Notes under the pieces: generated by a model
The model's database searches: none
Seen by the model: only the letters and a program-made list of their open reading frames with translations
Told to the model about the DNA's origin: nothing
Translations under genes and position numbers: made by a program
From: Granulosicoccus sp.
Lineage (GTDB): Bacteria > Pseudomonadota > Gammaproteobacteria > Granulosicoccales > Granulosicoccaceae
Assembly: GCA_023301795.1 (NCBI GenBank)
Contig: JALZVU010000121.1
Location: forward strand, 1-64,000
DNA: 64,000 nt
Direction: 5' to 3'
Part shown: in pieces, positions 40,114 through 50,283 of the stretch
Position numbering within the stretch: the stretch's first letter is position 1
How the letters are laid out: the number at the start of each line of letters is the position of its first letter

Positions 40114-40707
40114 TCAGGGTACGAGGACGACGTCACCACTTTGCAGAATAATGTTCTGCTTCAGATCCTGGCCTCGCGACACATCCCGGAAATCGAATCC
40201 GAAAGTCACTTCCCGACCGTCTTGTCGGCGTAAGATCTGAATTCTTCGGCTATTTGCATACGGTGTAAATCCGCCAGCAAGTGTCAACGCCTGTACCACA
40301 TCCACGTAGCGCCCTAGAGTAAACTGGCCCGGCTCGTCTACCTCGCCCAAAACAAACACGGTGTATCCAGAGATTTCATCGACTGACACTGTGACTTCAG
40401 CATCTGGCACATAGCGCTGCAAGCGAGACCGGATCTCGTCCTGCACTTCCACAGGCGTACGACCTGACACCTGGATATCGCCAGCCAGCGGGAACGACAC
40501 TCCACCGTCAGGACGAACCAGCACCCTGCGGTCCAGGTCCTCTTCTTTCCAGACGGATATATGAAGCACGTCTTCCGGTCCAATTCGGTATTCCAGACCA
40601 GGCGTTGCCTGAGCGTTGGCGAATGGCGACACGAAAAACATCAGCAAAGCGGACAGAAGCGCACCAACAATGGGGCTGCGGCGTGTCAGATGACAAGTGG
40701 CTGACAT
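40114..40707 (-). CDS. Polysaccharide export periplasmic/outer-membrane protein (Wza/SLBB type)
   Basis: YRIGPEDVLHISVWKEEDLDRRVLVRPDGGVSFPLAGDIQVSGRTPVEVQDEI (Poly_export) followed by SLBB-like GYTVFVLGEVDEPGQFTLGRYVDVVQALTLAGG. Internal ATG at about 40707 preferred. Confidence 0.9.
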   Translation of the reverse strand: MSATCHLTRRSPIVGALLSALLMFFVSPFANAQATPGLEYRIGPEDVLHISVWKEEDLDRRVLVRPDGGVSFPLAGDIQVSGRTPVEVQDEIRSRLQRYVPDAEVTVSVDEISGYTVFVLGEVDEPGQFTLGRYVDVVQALTLAGGFTPYANSRRIQILRRQDGREVTFGFDFRDVSRGQDLKQNIILQSGDVVLVP

Positions 40708-40816
40708 GGTATGTAGATCTCCGTATGGGGCATTGCGAGGCCGACCAATTCGATCAGCCCTCTGCGTCAATAGCTATTGCAGAAGTATAGCCGATCGTCA
40801 TTGCCCCAAACGGGAT

Positions 40817-42664
40817 CTATTGCATGATCAGGATATCTGTAGCGATGGATTCGTCCAGAAAGTCAGTCTTCTCATCCTCAACCATCGTGCGGAACATATC
40901 GACCTGATCCACCCGATCCCCTTGTGTCCAGAGCTTTTGCAGATGCCCATAGCTAAGCGGTTGATACCGGAGTTGCGCGATTACGGTAAAAACACCGCCT
41001 TCTGGTATACCAAGCTCTTGCCGGTCCAATCGATACTTAACCAGATCACGCCCGTTGTTAAAATCGGGGTCATTGTCCAAAGCGTTGCCAAACACACCAA
41101 ACGATGAAGGCAAGGTGGTGTCGTTGGCGATGGCAAATTTGTCAAATCCAGACGGCGTAAGACGGTTGTCTTTCAAATAACCAGAGCCTGCCAACAAGGA
41201 ATGCGTACGTTCTCCGTTCACATCGCTGACGATGGCCTGATACACCTGAACCTGAGTCTCATTGGTAATAATGTCGTAGTGAGGTTCGTAGATATCAGGA
41301 TTAACATCCTCACTAACACCGACAATAAAGCCGTTGGGTTGCATCTTGCCACTTTCGAATATCAGCTCATTGTTCCCATCCAGCACTTGCACTTGCAAGT
41401 AGACGCGTCTTGAGTGATAGCCAGAAGGCAGCTTGTGTCCGGTGTTGTTCTGTACGTCTACATCAAAATTCAGCTTATCGGCCTCAACCTGACCCGGCGC
41501 CACGGTGATTGTGGCAGAGGTTTTGAGAAATTCACGATTCCTTGCAATAGCGGTATCAAAATCCAGATCCGGATCGATACCCAGCTCAGTGGCAAAATTC
41601 TTGAACATGTCCTGCATGACAGTGTTGGCACCCAGAAACGTGTGCTCTGCAAAGTCAGGACGCGTTTGATCAGCGCCTTGTGCAAGAGCGACCTCTTCAT
41701 TCACTGTTGGCATGTGGCAATCCTGACAACTAGCCTCTTTGGGTCCACCCACCGCGTAGTCGCTTCTCAGCCATTCCGTGTAAACCGCCTGCTCGGCGAA
41801 GTGCTCGATTTCGGGCACCTTGTTACCTTGCGGATCTACGGGCTCAATATTCAGATTATGGCATGTAGCACAGCTTTCAGACGTGCTGATGTGCGGTCCA
41901 AATTGCGGAGTGAAATTCGAATTGTTCCTCATGTAGGCAACTTCAGGATCATCATATTGTCCGTAGGCGGGACGATCACTGATGTCACCTGTTGGCGACC
42001 CACTAATGACGTACCCACCCGTCATACTTTCCTCTGTGCCGAAGTTAGCGCCGTCCATCTGATGGCACAACGTGCAGGTGACACCATCCATGGCGTGATT
42101 GAACAGTTCACTGTCGCTGTTCATGGTGTAGATGCCTTGTTGCAGGACTTCCTGCGTCTGTTCATCCACCTTGTCAAACAAACGCAAATCCAACCCCTCT
42201 TTTTCAGCAAGATCATAAGCAGTTGGTGCATGGCACACCAGGCACTCATCATTGATCTTATCTTCCAACATCGGAAAATTGTCGAGCTCAGACGCTACGA
42301 CAGCGTGCCAGTAAGGGTCGCGTGTGGCTTGCGCCATGACACTGGTCTCCCACGCAGTACCGATGGAAACATCACGCCTCTCACCAGGAACTTCGGACTG
42401 CACGCTCATGGAGGGGTCATTATGACAACTGCCACATTCAGCTGATCCTGAATGGTGCTCACCTTCAAAGGTTGCATTGTAGGTAGCCAGGCTGGGTAAC
42501 AGCTTGCGAGCAGCAGGCAAGACGATCTCTGTCACCTCAGCGCGTGGAGTACCTGAGTCCGGATCGCTATCACCCGAACTCCCGCCGCAAGCGGCGAGAG
42601 CCAGCAAAGAGATAGACGCAATCAGAGGCCTGAAAAGCAATTTATTGTATTGAATGCTGGTCAT
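40817..42664 (-). CDS. Multiheme c-type cytochrome lipoprotein (five CxxCH)
   Basis: CGSCH, CLVCH, CTLCH, CATCH, CQDCH; lipobox-like LLALAACGGSSG. Confidence 0.9.
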   Translation of the reverse strand: MTSIQYNKLLFRPLIASISLLALAACGGSSGDSDPDSGTPRAEVTEIVLPAARKLLPSLATYNATFEGEHHSGSAECGSCHNDPSMSVQSEVPGERRDVSIGTAWETSVMAQATRDPYWHAVVASELDNFPMLEDKINDECLVCHAPTAYDLAEKEGLDLRLFDKVDEQTQEVLQQGIYTMNSDSELFNHAMDGVTCTLCHQMDGANFGTEESMTGGYVISGSPTGDISDRPAYGQYDDPEVAYMRNNSNFTPQFGPHISTSESCATCHNLNIEPVDPQGNKVPEIEHFAEQAVYTEWLRSDYAVGGPKEASCQDCHMPTVNEEVALAQGADQTRPDFAEHTFLGANTVMQDMFKNFATELGIDPDLDFDTAIARNREFLKTSATITVAPGQVEADKLNFDVDVQNNTGHKLPSGYHSRRVYLQVQVLDGNNELIFESGKMQPNGFIVGVSEDVNPDIYEPHYDIITNETQVQVYQAIVSDVNGERTHSLLAGSGYLKDNRLTPSGFDKFAIANDTTLPSSFGVFGNALDNDPDFNNGRDLVKYRLDRQELGIPEGGVFTVIAQLRYQPLSYGHLQKLWTQGDRVDQVDMFRTMVEDEKTDFLDESIATDILIMQ

Positions 42665-42866
42665 CGTTACCCTGTATTGACGCAGCGATACATTATCCCC
42701 ACGCGCTTGTTTCTGTTCGCAGTGTCGACAGCGATAAAACTGTTATCGGCACTGCATGTAGAAACATTTAGGTAGTATTTCGCCCAATGGTTTGCCGCTC
42801 AACGGTGTCCTATTCGTCAAAACTGACTCAGGATAGCCATGCTCTAGATGTCACGAGCACCAGGTC

Positions 42867-45011
42867 TCAAAAATCGGCTGGCTCCAGCACAAGTATTTGA
42901 TCGCCAAACAGATCGGCTACCCAGATAGTGCCGGGGAAAACCTCATTATCACCTTGAGAAGTGACGTCCAATGGTGACTGCCCTAGATTGCTCTCCAGTA
43001 CTGATTTGGATGTCACCACATTACCGGCGTCGTTCAACTGCACACGAAACAGTGATCTATTGAAGGCAATCGCAATCAAATCGTTTTTCATGGCACCGCC
43101 AAAATTGCTCGCGGTATATTCGTCCAGACCGTTTGTAGAGGGAGTGTTGGTGGTCAACGCGCCGCTGGCAGGGCCGGGCTCTTGGTACTCACACTCAATC
43201 GGATTTGCTGGACCTTCAATGGGTGACTGTCCACCAAAGGTATTGGCTTTGTTGCCACGCGTGGGATTAGGGTGGCCACCATAGTAGCCCCGTGAAATCA
43301 GATGCAGACCATCCGGACTTTTAGTCCCACTATTATCAATGTCGTCTAAACAATCTGCGCCCGGATGACCGCCCCAGCCCGTGTTAGGGCCGTTATCCCA
43401 AATGTAGAAGCGAGCCGCTTCGGTGTGGACAATATCGTAGGAATTGCGTAGGCCTGATGCAAAAATCTCTATGGGGCCATTCTCGACAAGCATGGCCTGG
43501 TTGAGCCCGTCATGCCCGCCAAAGGGATCAAACTGATCGGCAGGCCCGTCCAGCGTGGGAATGTCGTACGTGGTCTCGCCAATCATAGCCAGATCGATTT
43601 CCAGCGTCGCCGAGGACAACGCGTACTCTGGCAGTTCTGCAAAGTTGTTCGATGGAACACCCTCATTGGTATGCCCCCCGATATTGATATAGATATGATT
43701 ATTAACCAGTACCAGTCCGTTCGGCACATGGTTTTCCTCGGAACGTGGCAGACCGCGAACCAGATCCAGTTTTGTCCAAGTATTGCCGTTCTTGGTTAAT
43801 CGGTGAAGTATTCCCGAATTAGTATCCAGGTCTGAGTCTCGGCCAGATGGTCCAGCCGCTTGGCGTGGGTCACTGGATGCTGCGTAAATGACAGGATTGG
43901 CAGCGGTTCCAGTAACGTGAATGCCGGTCATCAGTCGCTCATTCTGAAAATTACGCGTGCCATCATCGTTGTGATTGATCACGTCCTTGATCAATTCGAT
44001 ACTCTGATCAAGCGTTGCCGAGTAGTTGTTCTGCCCATCTCGCGTAACGTCAAAAATACGAATATTGCCCTGCATCTCACCCACATACAGTTTGCCATCG
44101 GGACCAAATTGCAGGGTCGTTGGTGTCGCTAACGCAAAAGAAGTTGCCAGTGTGCTGGAGGTAAAATTGACGGGTACAGCTTGAGGTTCGTTAATCGTAG
44201 CCGCAAGCTCGATTTGCAGCGCACCATTGTTGCCATCATGAAAAATCTCGGCAGTGGCAGATTTGAAACCGGGGACACTCGTATTGACACTGACGTTCAA
44301 CTCAAGGGCCTCTCCAGTCAACAATACCTGAGGCTGAAAATCAGTCGTAAAAGAGGCTGCATTGATACCACTGAGCGATATCGCAGAAATGTTGATAGCT
44401 GGAGCATCGGGCTCGCCTTCATTGGTCAATGTAAAGCTTCCACTCCCAGTCGCACCTTGCAGAATTTCCCCAAGGTCCACGTTCTCATCGGAAGTCCCTA
44501 AATCAGAAGTAAGCGGAAAACGAGACTCACCTTCAAAGAGCAATACATAAGGGGCTGTCGCGCCGGCAATGCTCAGCCTGAGACCAGCGCTTTTTGTACC
44601 TGGAACCATCGGAGTCAGCGTCACGGTGACATCGATAAAGCCGCCTGGATCCAGCGTGGTGAAGCCGTCGAAATCTGTTGCGAACTCATCAGCATTCTGC
44701 CCAAACAATGCGGCGTCGAGGATCTCCACGGCAGGTGCATCCTGTGAACCAGAGTGCGAGATCGTAATGGTGCCGCTGACTGTATCCCCTATTTCAACAA
44801 GGCCTACATCCAGAGTGGCCGTATCAACCGTCAAATTACTGTTGCGTGTAACCATTCCCCGGCCAGACAGAGGTACGCTGATTTGCCCGGATTCGGCTCT
44901 GGATTCGGTGTCATCCGGCTCTTGAGCCAAAACTGAGCTGCCATAGAGCCCCACGCCAGCCACCATTGCCGTCAGGACACAGCGAGACCACACCAGAAAA
45001 TCGCTTCTCAT
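42867..45011 (-). CDS. Secreted protein with choice-of-anchor D-like repeats and glucose/sorbosone dehydrogenase-like propeller
   Basis: Two repeats of the type VDLGEILQGATGSGSFTLTNEGEPDAPAINISAISLSGINAASF; propeller-like LQFGPDGKLYVGEMQGNIRIFDV...EIFASGLRNSYDIV; C-terminal GTIWVADLFGDQILVLEPAD. Confidence 0.75.
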   Translation of the reverse strand: MRSDFLVWSRCVLTAMVAGVGLYGSSVLAQEPDDTESRAESGQISVPLSGRGMVTRNSNLTVDTATLDVGLVEIGDTVSGTITISHSGSQDAPAVEILDAALFGQNADEFATDFDGFTTLDPGGFIDVTVTLTPMVPGTKSAGLRLSIAGATAPYVLLFEGESRFPLTSDLGTSDENVDLGEILQGATGSGSFTLTNEGEPDAPAINISAISLSGINAASFTTDFQPQVLLTGEALELNVSVNTSVPGFKSATAEIFHDGNNGALQIELAATINEPQAVPVNFTSSTLATSFALATPTTLQFGPDGKLYVGEMQGNIRIFDVTRDGQNNYSATLDQSIELIKDVINHNDDGTRNFQNERLMTGIHVTGTAANPVIYAASSDPRQAAGPSGRDSDLDTNSGILHRLTKNGNTWTKLDLVRGLPRSEENHVPNGLVLVNNHIYINIGGHTNEGVPSNNFAELPEYALSSATLEIDLAMIGETTYDIPTLDGPADQFDPFGGHDGLNQAMLVENGPIEIFASGLRNSYDIVHTEAARFYIWDNGPNTGWGGHPGADCLDDIDNSGTKSPDGLHLISRGYYGGHPNPTRGNKANTFGGQSPIEGPANPIECEYQEPGPASGALTTNTPSTNGLDEYTASNFGGAMKNDLIAIAFNRSLFRVQLNDAGNVVTSKSVLESNLGQSPLDVTSQGDNEVFPGTIWVADLFGDQILVLEPADF

Positions 45012-45207
45012 TTATCGTATCTACCTTGCCAATGTTTGAATCAGTCGGACTCAACGCCCGCAAGGATGTCTCTCTGCAATATCCGTACTATTTTTCGTGA
45101 CAAGTTGGTTATTATTTGTGAACTACTCGTCTAACAGGGCATTTGGCCTGTTCTAAACGAGTTGTTTGGCCGATACTGTGATGTCAACCGTAATCTAACT
45201 CTATGCC

Positions 45208-45693
45208 ATGCGTTGCTCTTTCCTGCTGACATTTTTCGTGTATTTTACTGCTAGTTTCACGGCTCTGGCGAACACGTCTGAAACCGAGAGTAACGCGGGT
45301 GTTCTAGACATACCATTGCCCAACAGCACGGTTGTGGCCAGGCCCGATCAGCCAGCCTCGCCTGCCATCGTTAACGCAGCGGGAAATCCCGAAGCTTTAC
45401 AGCAAGCAATACGTGATGAACTGTCTGATGAGCAAGATGTGCTGGAAGCACTCCCCCGCGATGAACTTGAAGACCGTGCAGAGCAGGGTGAGCGAGCGGC
45501 TCAGATAACACTGGCAGCAGAATTTGCTCAAGAAGCGTCACAACTGGCGTTTGCACCCGAAGCCGCTAATGACGCATTAAGTGACGCAGTGCGGTGGTAT
45601 TCACTGGCCGCCAAGCGCGGTTTCCCCGGTGCACCCTCACTCGACCAGGCAGGCGTGCAGTTCTACCCCATCAGAGTGCACAGAAACCAGTAG
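45208..45693 (+). CDS. Small secreted Sel1-like repeat protein
   Basis: Signal-like N terminus (MRCSFLLTFFVYFTASFTALA) and DALSDAVRWYSLAAKRGFPGAPSLDQAG resembling one Sel1 repeat. Confidence 0.5.
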   Translation: MRCSFLLTFFVYFTASFTALANTSETESNAGVLDIPLPNSTVVARPDQPASPAIVNAAGNPEALQQAIRDELSDEQDVLEALPRDELEDRAEQGERAAQITLAAEFAQEASQLAFAPEAANDALSDAVRWYSLAAKRGFPGAPSLDQAGVQFYPIRVHRNQ

Positions 45694-45838
45694 TCCGCTC
45701 TGCAGGTTGTCAGATCGAGCTGATGGTGGTCTCGCAAGTTCGCGATATCTAGGCCACCGATTGCTATTGATGAACAGCCTGCTGATCACGCAACTGTGTA
45801 TGAGCTTGGCTCTAGTGTAGAAACACAAGGTACATGCC

Positions 45839-46645
45839 ATGCCCTCGCTGTCCATCAACGATATACAGATGCACTATGAGCATCACCTTTGCGACGACTC
45901 TTCTCACCCTCCGCTGCTTTTACTGTCTGGCATGGCCAGCGACTGTACCAGCTGGCAACCCGTCGTAGCAGAGCTGTCGAAGCACTACGAGCTACTGATA
46001 CCTGACAACCGTTGTTCGGGAAGAACCCTCCCAAATCCCGTGTCCACCAGCCGGGACCGTATGCTCCACGACATACTGATTCTGCTCGACAAGCTGAAGA
46101 TTGATAAAGTTAACGTGTTGGGTCACTCCATGGGCGGCATGCTGGGCTGGGCATTGGCGGCACAGGCACCAACCCGCGTGAACCGACTGATCAGTGCAAG
46201 TGCACAGTCGTCAATCAATCCAGCAAGAGTGGCGTTGTTCAATTCACTCAGCGCGTTACGCACGACACACAATGAGGCTCACTGGTTTAAGCTGCTTTAT
46301 CAGTTTTTGTTTAGCCCCTCGTTTTTTCAACATCCTGTAGCGGTCGACCAAGCGGTAAACGCTTCTTTGTCGTATCCACACAAACAAAGTCACACCGCGT
46401 TTTCGGCTCAAGCAGCAGCCTTAGAGACGTTTAAGACACCTGTTAATCCAGGCGCCATACTCTGCCCAGTCTCACTGCTTACCGGCGCCAACGATTTGTT
46501 GATGACTCCTGCACTGCTGGAAGCTTTCTGTACAACACACAACTACCCGTTTACGATAATTCCAGATGCAGCCCATGCCTTGCACTGGGAACAGACACAG
46601 ACGTTTGTGCAGTATGTCATCGACGAGCTCGGCACCGCGCTGTGA
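45839..46645 (+). CDS. Alpha/beta hydrolase
   Basis: VNVLGHSMGGMLGWALA nucleophile elbow (GHSMGG); PDAAHALHWEQ His region. Confidence 0.88.
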   Translation: MPSLSINDIQMHYEHHLCDDSSHPPLLLLSGMASDCTSWQPVVAELSKHYELLIPDNRCSGRTLPNPVSTSRDRMLHDILILLDKLKIDKVNVLGHSMGGMLGWALAAQAPTRVNRLISASAQSSINPARVALFNSLSALRTTHNEAHWFKLLYQFLFSPSFFQHPVAVDQAVNASLSYPHKQSHTAFSAQAAALETFKTPVNPGAILCPVSLLTGANDLLMTPALLEAFCTTHNYPFTIIPDAAHALHWEQTQTFVQYVIDELGTAL

Positions 46646-46719
46646 TTATTCAGCTAGAAATTTCCTGGCAGAAGAACAGAACACGATGCCAGCCTTCCAC
46701 GCTTCATGAGTAATCGCGC

Positions 46720-47766
46720 TTAGCACTGCTGCCACGAAGGGAGTGTGTCACCGGCAGCTGGTTCTGCGTGATAGACGCCACGAGCAATGGCGCGCGATAG
46801 ACACACGGCTGCTGCATGGCCCAACACCATGGCCTCATCCCCCTGCCCCGTCAAGGGTTGTTCAGCGGTGGAGAGCGAGAATATCAGATCACCGTCAAAG
46901 GGCGTATGGGAAGGCACAATAGCGCGCGACATACCATCTTGCGCAGCAATAGCCAGACGTTTTAACTGCGCTTTATTCAAAGCTGCATTGGTGGCAACGA
47001 TTGCGATCGTTGTATTCATCCCGCCAAGAGGGGGGACATCGTTCGCCTGCGCACCGTATTGCTTTTGGTAAGCTGCAAACTTATTGTTCTCGGGGATCAG
47101 GGATGCGTCATGCGCGCTAGCAACACCCAGCCCACCAAACTCATCATCCATCTCGAACGGTGCCGCCCAGAACTGTCTGGTACCGGGGACGACAACATGG
47201 CCATGCGGATTGACAACCACCAATGCACCAACCACTGCCCCATTCGCAAGTGTCAACGAAGCTGAGCCCAATCCACCTTTAATCGAACCTGTAGTGGCCC
47301 CCATACCAGCACCTGCCGACCCCAAAGCAAAGTCTGAGGCAAGCTCAGCAAAGGCCTGGCGTCCAAGCTCAGGGTAGGGATTGGTCTTCCACTGATGATC
47401 GCCACCGTTCATCAAGTCAAAGATAATCGCTGCAGGAACAATAGGGACCTTCGCAGGCCCGACCTGAAAGCCCCGACCCAGTTGCCGTAATGCATCTGTG
47501 ACCCCTGATGCTGAATCCAGACCAAAGGCCGAACCGCCAGACAGAACCAGCGCATCGATTTGCTCCACTATTTTATCGGGCGCTAACAATTCAGTTTCAC
47601 GCGATCCCGGTGCGCCTCCCATAACATCAACACTGGCCACAAAAGCCTTATCAGCACTCAGAACGGTGACACCACTCTTGACTGACAGCTTATCCGCATT
47701 GCCTACCAGAATACCGGGCACATCCGTGATCAAGTTTCGAGGGCCGACTGTCCAACGATTACTCAT
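46720..47766 (-). CDS. P1 family peptidase (DmpA / S58 type)
   Basis: NLITDVPGILVGNA...GGSAFGLDSASGV...GGLGSASLTLANGAVVGALVVVNPHG...ATNAALNKAQLKRLAIAAQDGMSRAIVPSHTPFDGDLIFSLST. Confidence 0.92.
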   Translation of the reverse strand: MSNRWTVGPRNLITDVPGILVGNADKLSVKSGVTVLSADKAFVASVDVMGGAPGSRETELLAPDKIVEQIDALVLSGGSAFGLDSASGVTDALRQLGRGFQVGPAKVPIVPAAIIFDLMNGGDHQWKTNPYPELGRQAFAELASDFALGSAGAGMGATTGSIKGGLGSASLTLANGAVVGALVVVNPHGHVVVPGTRQFWAAPFEMDDEFGGLGVASAHDASLIPENNKFAAYQKQYGAQANDVPPLGGMNTTIAIVATNAALNKAQLKRLAIAAQDGMSRAIVPSHTPFDGDLIFSLSTAEQPLTGQGDEAMVLGHAAAVCLSRAIARGVYHAEPAAGDTLPSWQQC

Positions 47767-47790
47767 AAGCTAATCTATCATCATGTGTTA

Positions 47791-49458
47791 TTAATCAAGA
47801 TTCAGCACAGGCGCTGCACTTATCAATGCTTGCGTATAGGCATGCTGCGGATCGGCAAACACATCAGCGGTGTACCCACGCTCCACAATCTGACCATCTC
47901 GCATCACCATAACGCGATCCGTCACTCGTTGCACCACACTTAAATCATGGGATATGAACAAGTAGGCAAGCCCTTGTTCTTCGGCCAATGTATCAAGCAA
48001 CTCAAGCACTTGCGCCCTGACCGACACATCAAGAGCGGATACGGCCTCATCCAGAATCACTATTTTTGGCCCTACAATCAGTGAACGGGCAATAGCTATG
48101 CGCTGACGCTGCCCACCTGAGAATTCATGAATATATTTGTCGCAATCGTCTGGGCGCATACCAACACTGCTCAAAACATCAGTCACTCTGCGCAGCACCT
48201 CAGCCCTGCCTGGCTTGTAATCAAGCACATGCAATGGTTCACTCACAAGGCGCCCAACCTTATGACGTGGATTGAATGAACCATACGGATCTTGAAATAC
48301 CACCTGCATAAGCTGACGGGCGCTGCTGGATACTTGTCGCATCGCGGTTACCGACTCCCCTGCCAGCGTGATGGTGCCTGAATGCAACGACATAAGCCCG
48401 AGCAGAGCCCGGGTAAGCGTAGATTTACCACACCCACTTTCGCCCACCAGGCCCATACTCTCACCGGCATGAACCTCAAAGCTCACCTTGTCTATGGCCC
48501 GGAAACTGCCTGGCGATGAAAACAGGCGTTTGCGCGGTAGAACATATTCACACACCAGATCACTGACACTCAACAATGGATGAACAATGTCAGCTTGGGT
48601 ATTGATATTGGCGTTGGCGTTGGCGTTGGCGTTGGCGTTGGCGTTGGCGTCGCGAATTATAGGCTTGCGTTTCACTTGGGTAAGCGCAGAAGCTGCAAAC
48701 AACATTCGCGTGTAGTCATCTGCTGGTGCTTTGAACACCTGCAACAACTCACCTTGCTCCACAACACCTCCCTTGTTCATCACCACGATGTCATCAGCCA
48801 TGCTCGATACCACAGCAAGGTCGTGTGTGATCAGGATCAACCCAAGCTGCTCTTGTGCTTGCAGCTCTTTAAGCAACGCCAGGATACCGGCTTGCGTGGT
48901 TACATCAAGTGCAGTGGTAGGTTCATCGGCAATCAACAGTCTGGGCTTACAAGCAACTGCGATTGCAATCACAACGCGTTGCCGTTGACCACCCGAAAGC
49001 TCATGCGGATAACGCGATAGCGGGAATTGCTCGTTAGGCAGCCCAACGCGCTCCAGTGTTTTCAGGGTAATGAGGTCTGCCTCACGTCGACTCACGCGTC
49101 GATGCAAGCGTACGCTCTCGCTCACTTGGTCACCGATTGTCTTTACAGGATTCAGCGCTGTCATCGGCTCTTGAAATACCATTCCGATATCGCTTCCGCG
49201 CAGCTCACATAACGCAGACTCAGCAAGCTCATGCAATGCATGACCCGCGAAGTGAATACTGCCAGACACCGTAGAGCCACGCGGAAGAAGCTGCATGATG
49301 GCCAACGCAGTCATGGATTTACCCGATCCGCTTTCGCCAATGATGCCTAGCGTCTGGCCGGCTTTAAGCTCAAACGACACATCATTCAAAATGGGCTTGC
49401 CATGAATGGCTAGATTCACGCCCTCAAGACGAAGCAGCGATTCAGTGTTATCGCTCAC
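47791..49458 (-). CDS. Peptide ABC transporter, fused dual ATP-binding protein
   Basis: GESGSGKSMTA and GESGCGKSTLTRA Walker A; LSGGQRQRVVIA and FSGGQRQRIAIA; start estimated at GTG 49458 (ORF track extends to 49554 through the permease gene). Confidence 0.92.
   Translation of the reverse strand: MSDNTESLLRLEGVNLAIHGKPILNDVSFELKAGQTLGIIGESGSGKSMTALAIMQLLPRGSTVSGSIHFAGHALHELAESALCELRGSDIGMVFQEPMTALNPVKTIGDQVSESVRLHRRVSRREADLITLKTLERVGLPNEQFPLSRYPHELSGGQRQRVVIAIAVACKPRLLIADEPTTALDVTTQAGILALLKELQAQEQLGLILITHDLAVVSSMADDIVVMNKGGVVEQGELLQVFKAPADDYTRMLFAASALTQVKRKPIIRDANANANANANANANINTQADIVHPLLSVSDLVCEYVLPRKRLFSSPGSFRAIDKVSFEVHAGESMGLVGESGCGKSTLTRALLGLMSLHSGTITLAGESVTAMRQVSSSARQLMQVVFQDPYGSFNPRHKVGRLVSEPLHVLDYKPGRAEVLRRVTDVLSSVGMRPDDCDKYIHEFSGGQRQRIAIARSLIVGPKIVILDEAVSALDVSVRAQVLELLDTLAEEQGLAYLFISHDLSVVQRVTDRVMVMRDGQIVERGYTADVFADPQHAYTQALISAAPVLNLD
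48610..48651. repeat. In-frame hexanucleotide microsatellite (GGCGTT)6 + GGCGTC, encoding (AN)7 on the minus strand
   Basis: Direct read: attgatatt-ggcgtt x6-ggcgtc-gcgaattat; translates to RD-ANANANANANANAN-INTQ between the two ATPase halves. Confidence 0.97.
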
Positions 49459-50263
49459 GACGAAGCCTCGGATCCAACCAGTCTCGCAAACCATCACCAA
49501 GCAGGTTAAGGCCCAACACAGTAAAGACGATGGCAAGACCTGGATACAAAGCAAGATGCGGCGCCAGCGTAATCAACGTCTGGCTCTCGGCCAACATACG
49601 CCCCCAACTCGGGATAGGCGGCTGCGCGCCAAGCCCGATATACGATAAACCGGCTTCGGCCAGAATTCCCAGAGAAAATTGAATAGTGCCTTGTACGATA
49701 AGCAGGTTAGTCAGGTTGGGTAGTACATGCTCGTAAGAGATCCGTAGCTCTCCCTTACCAGCAACACGTGCCGCCATGATGAACTCGCGTGTCCACAAGC
49801 TCATGGCAGCTCCACGAGTCAAACGCGCAAACACCGGGATATTGAAAATGCCGATGGCAATAATGGCGTTAATAGCGGAAGGACCAAACACCGCTGTAAT
49901 CATGATGGCTATAAGCAGTGCGGGAAAAGCAAAAACTAAATCATTGCCACGCATGATGAGTTCATCCACCCAGCTGTTACGACGTGCAGCCGCGAACAGC
50001 CCCAAGGGAACACCAACGCCCATACCGATAAAAACAGCGACTAACGCCACAGCTAACGAGGTTCGGGCACCCACCATCAGCATCGATAATATGTCGCGAC
50101 CAAGATGGTCTGTGCCCAACCAGTGAATGGCGCTACTGGTCTGCATCTTGTTGCGGATATCCAGTCCTGCCACATCAAACGGCGTCCAGATAAAACTGCA
50201 TAGCGCGCCAACAATAACAACGACAAGCAGAAAGGCGCCCGGCACCACGCTTCGCCAGTTCAT
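49448..50263 (-). CDS. Peptide ABC transporter permease (DppC-like)
   Basis: HWLGTDHLGRDILSMLMVGARTSLAVALVAVFIG; EAGLSYIGLGAQPPIPSWGRMLAE. Confidence 0.93.
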   Translation of the reverse strand: MNWRSVVPGAFLLVVVIVGALCSFIWTPFDVAGLDIRNKMQTSSAIHWLGTDHLGRDILSMLMVGARTSLAVALVAVFIGMGVGVPLGLFAAARRNSWVDELIMRGNDLVFAFPALLIAIMITAVFGPSAINAIIAIGIFNIPVFARLTRGAAMSLWTREFIMAARVAGKGELRISYEHVLPNLTNLLIVQGTIQFSLGILAEAGLSYIGLGAQPPIPSWGRMLAESQTLITLAPHLALYPGLAIVFTVLGLNLLGDGLRDWLDPRLRRER

Positions 50264-50283
50264 GCTTGGCTACACCTCATAGT

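Noticed and set aside
45208-45693. Premature stop/truncated Sel1 protein
   Set aside because: No continuation of Sel1-like sequence in the other frames downstream; treated as an intact small protein.
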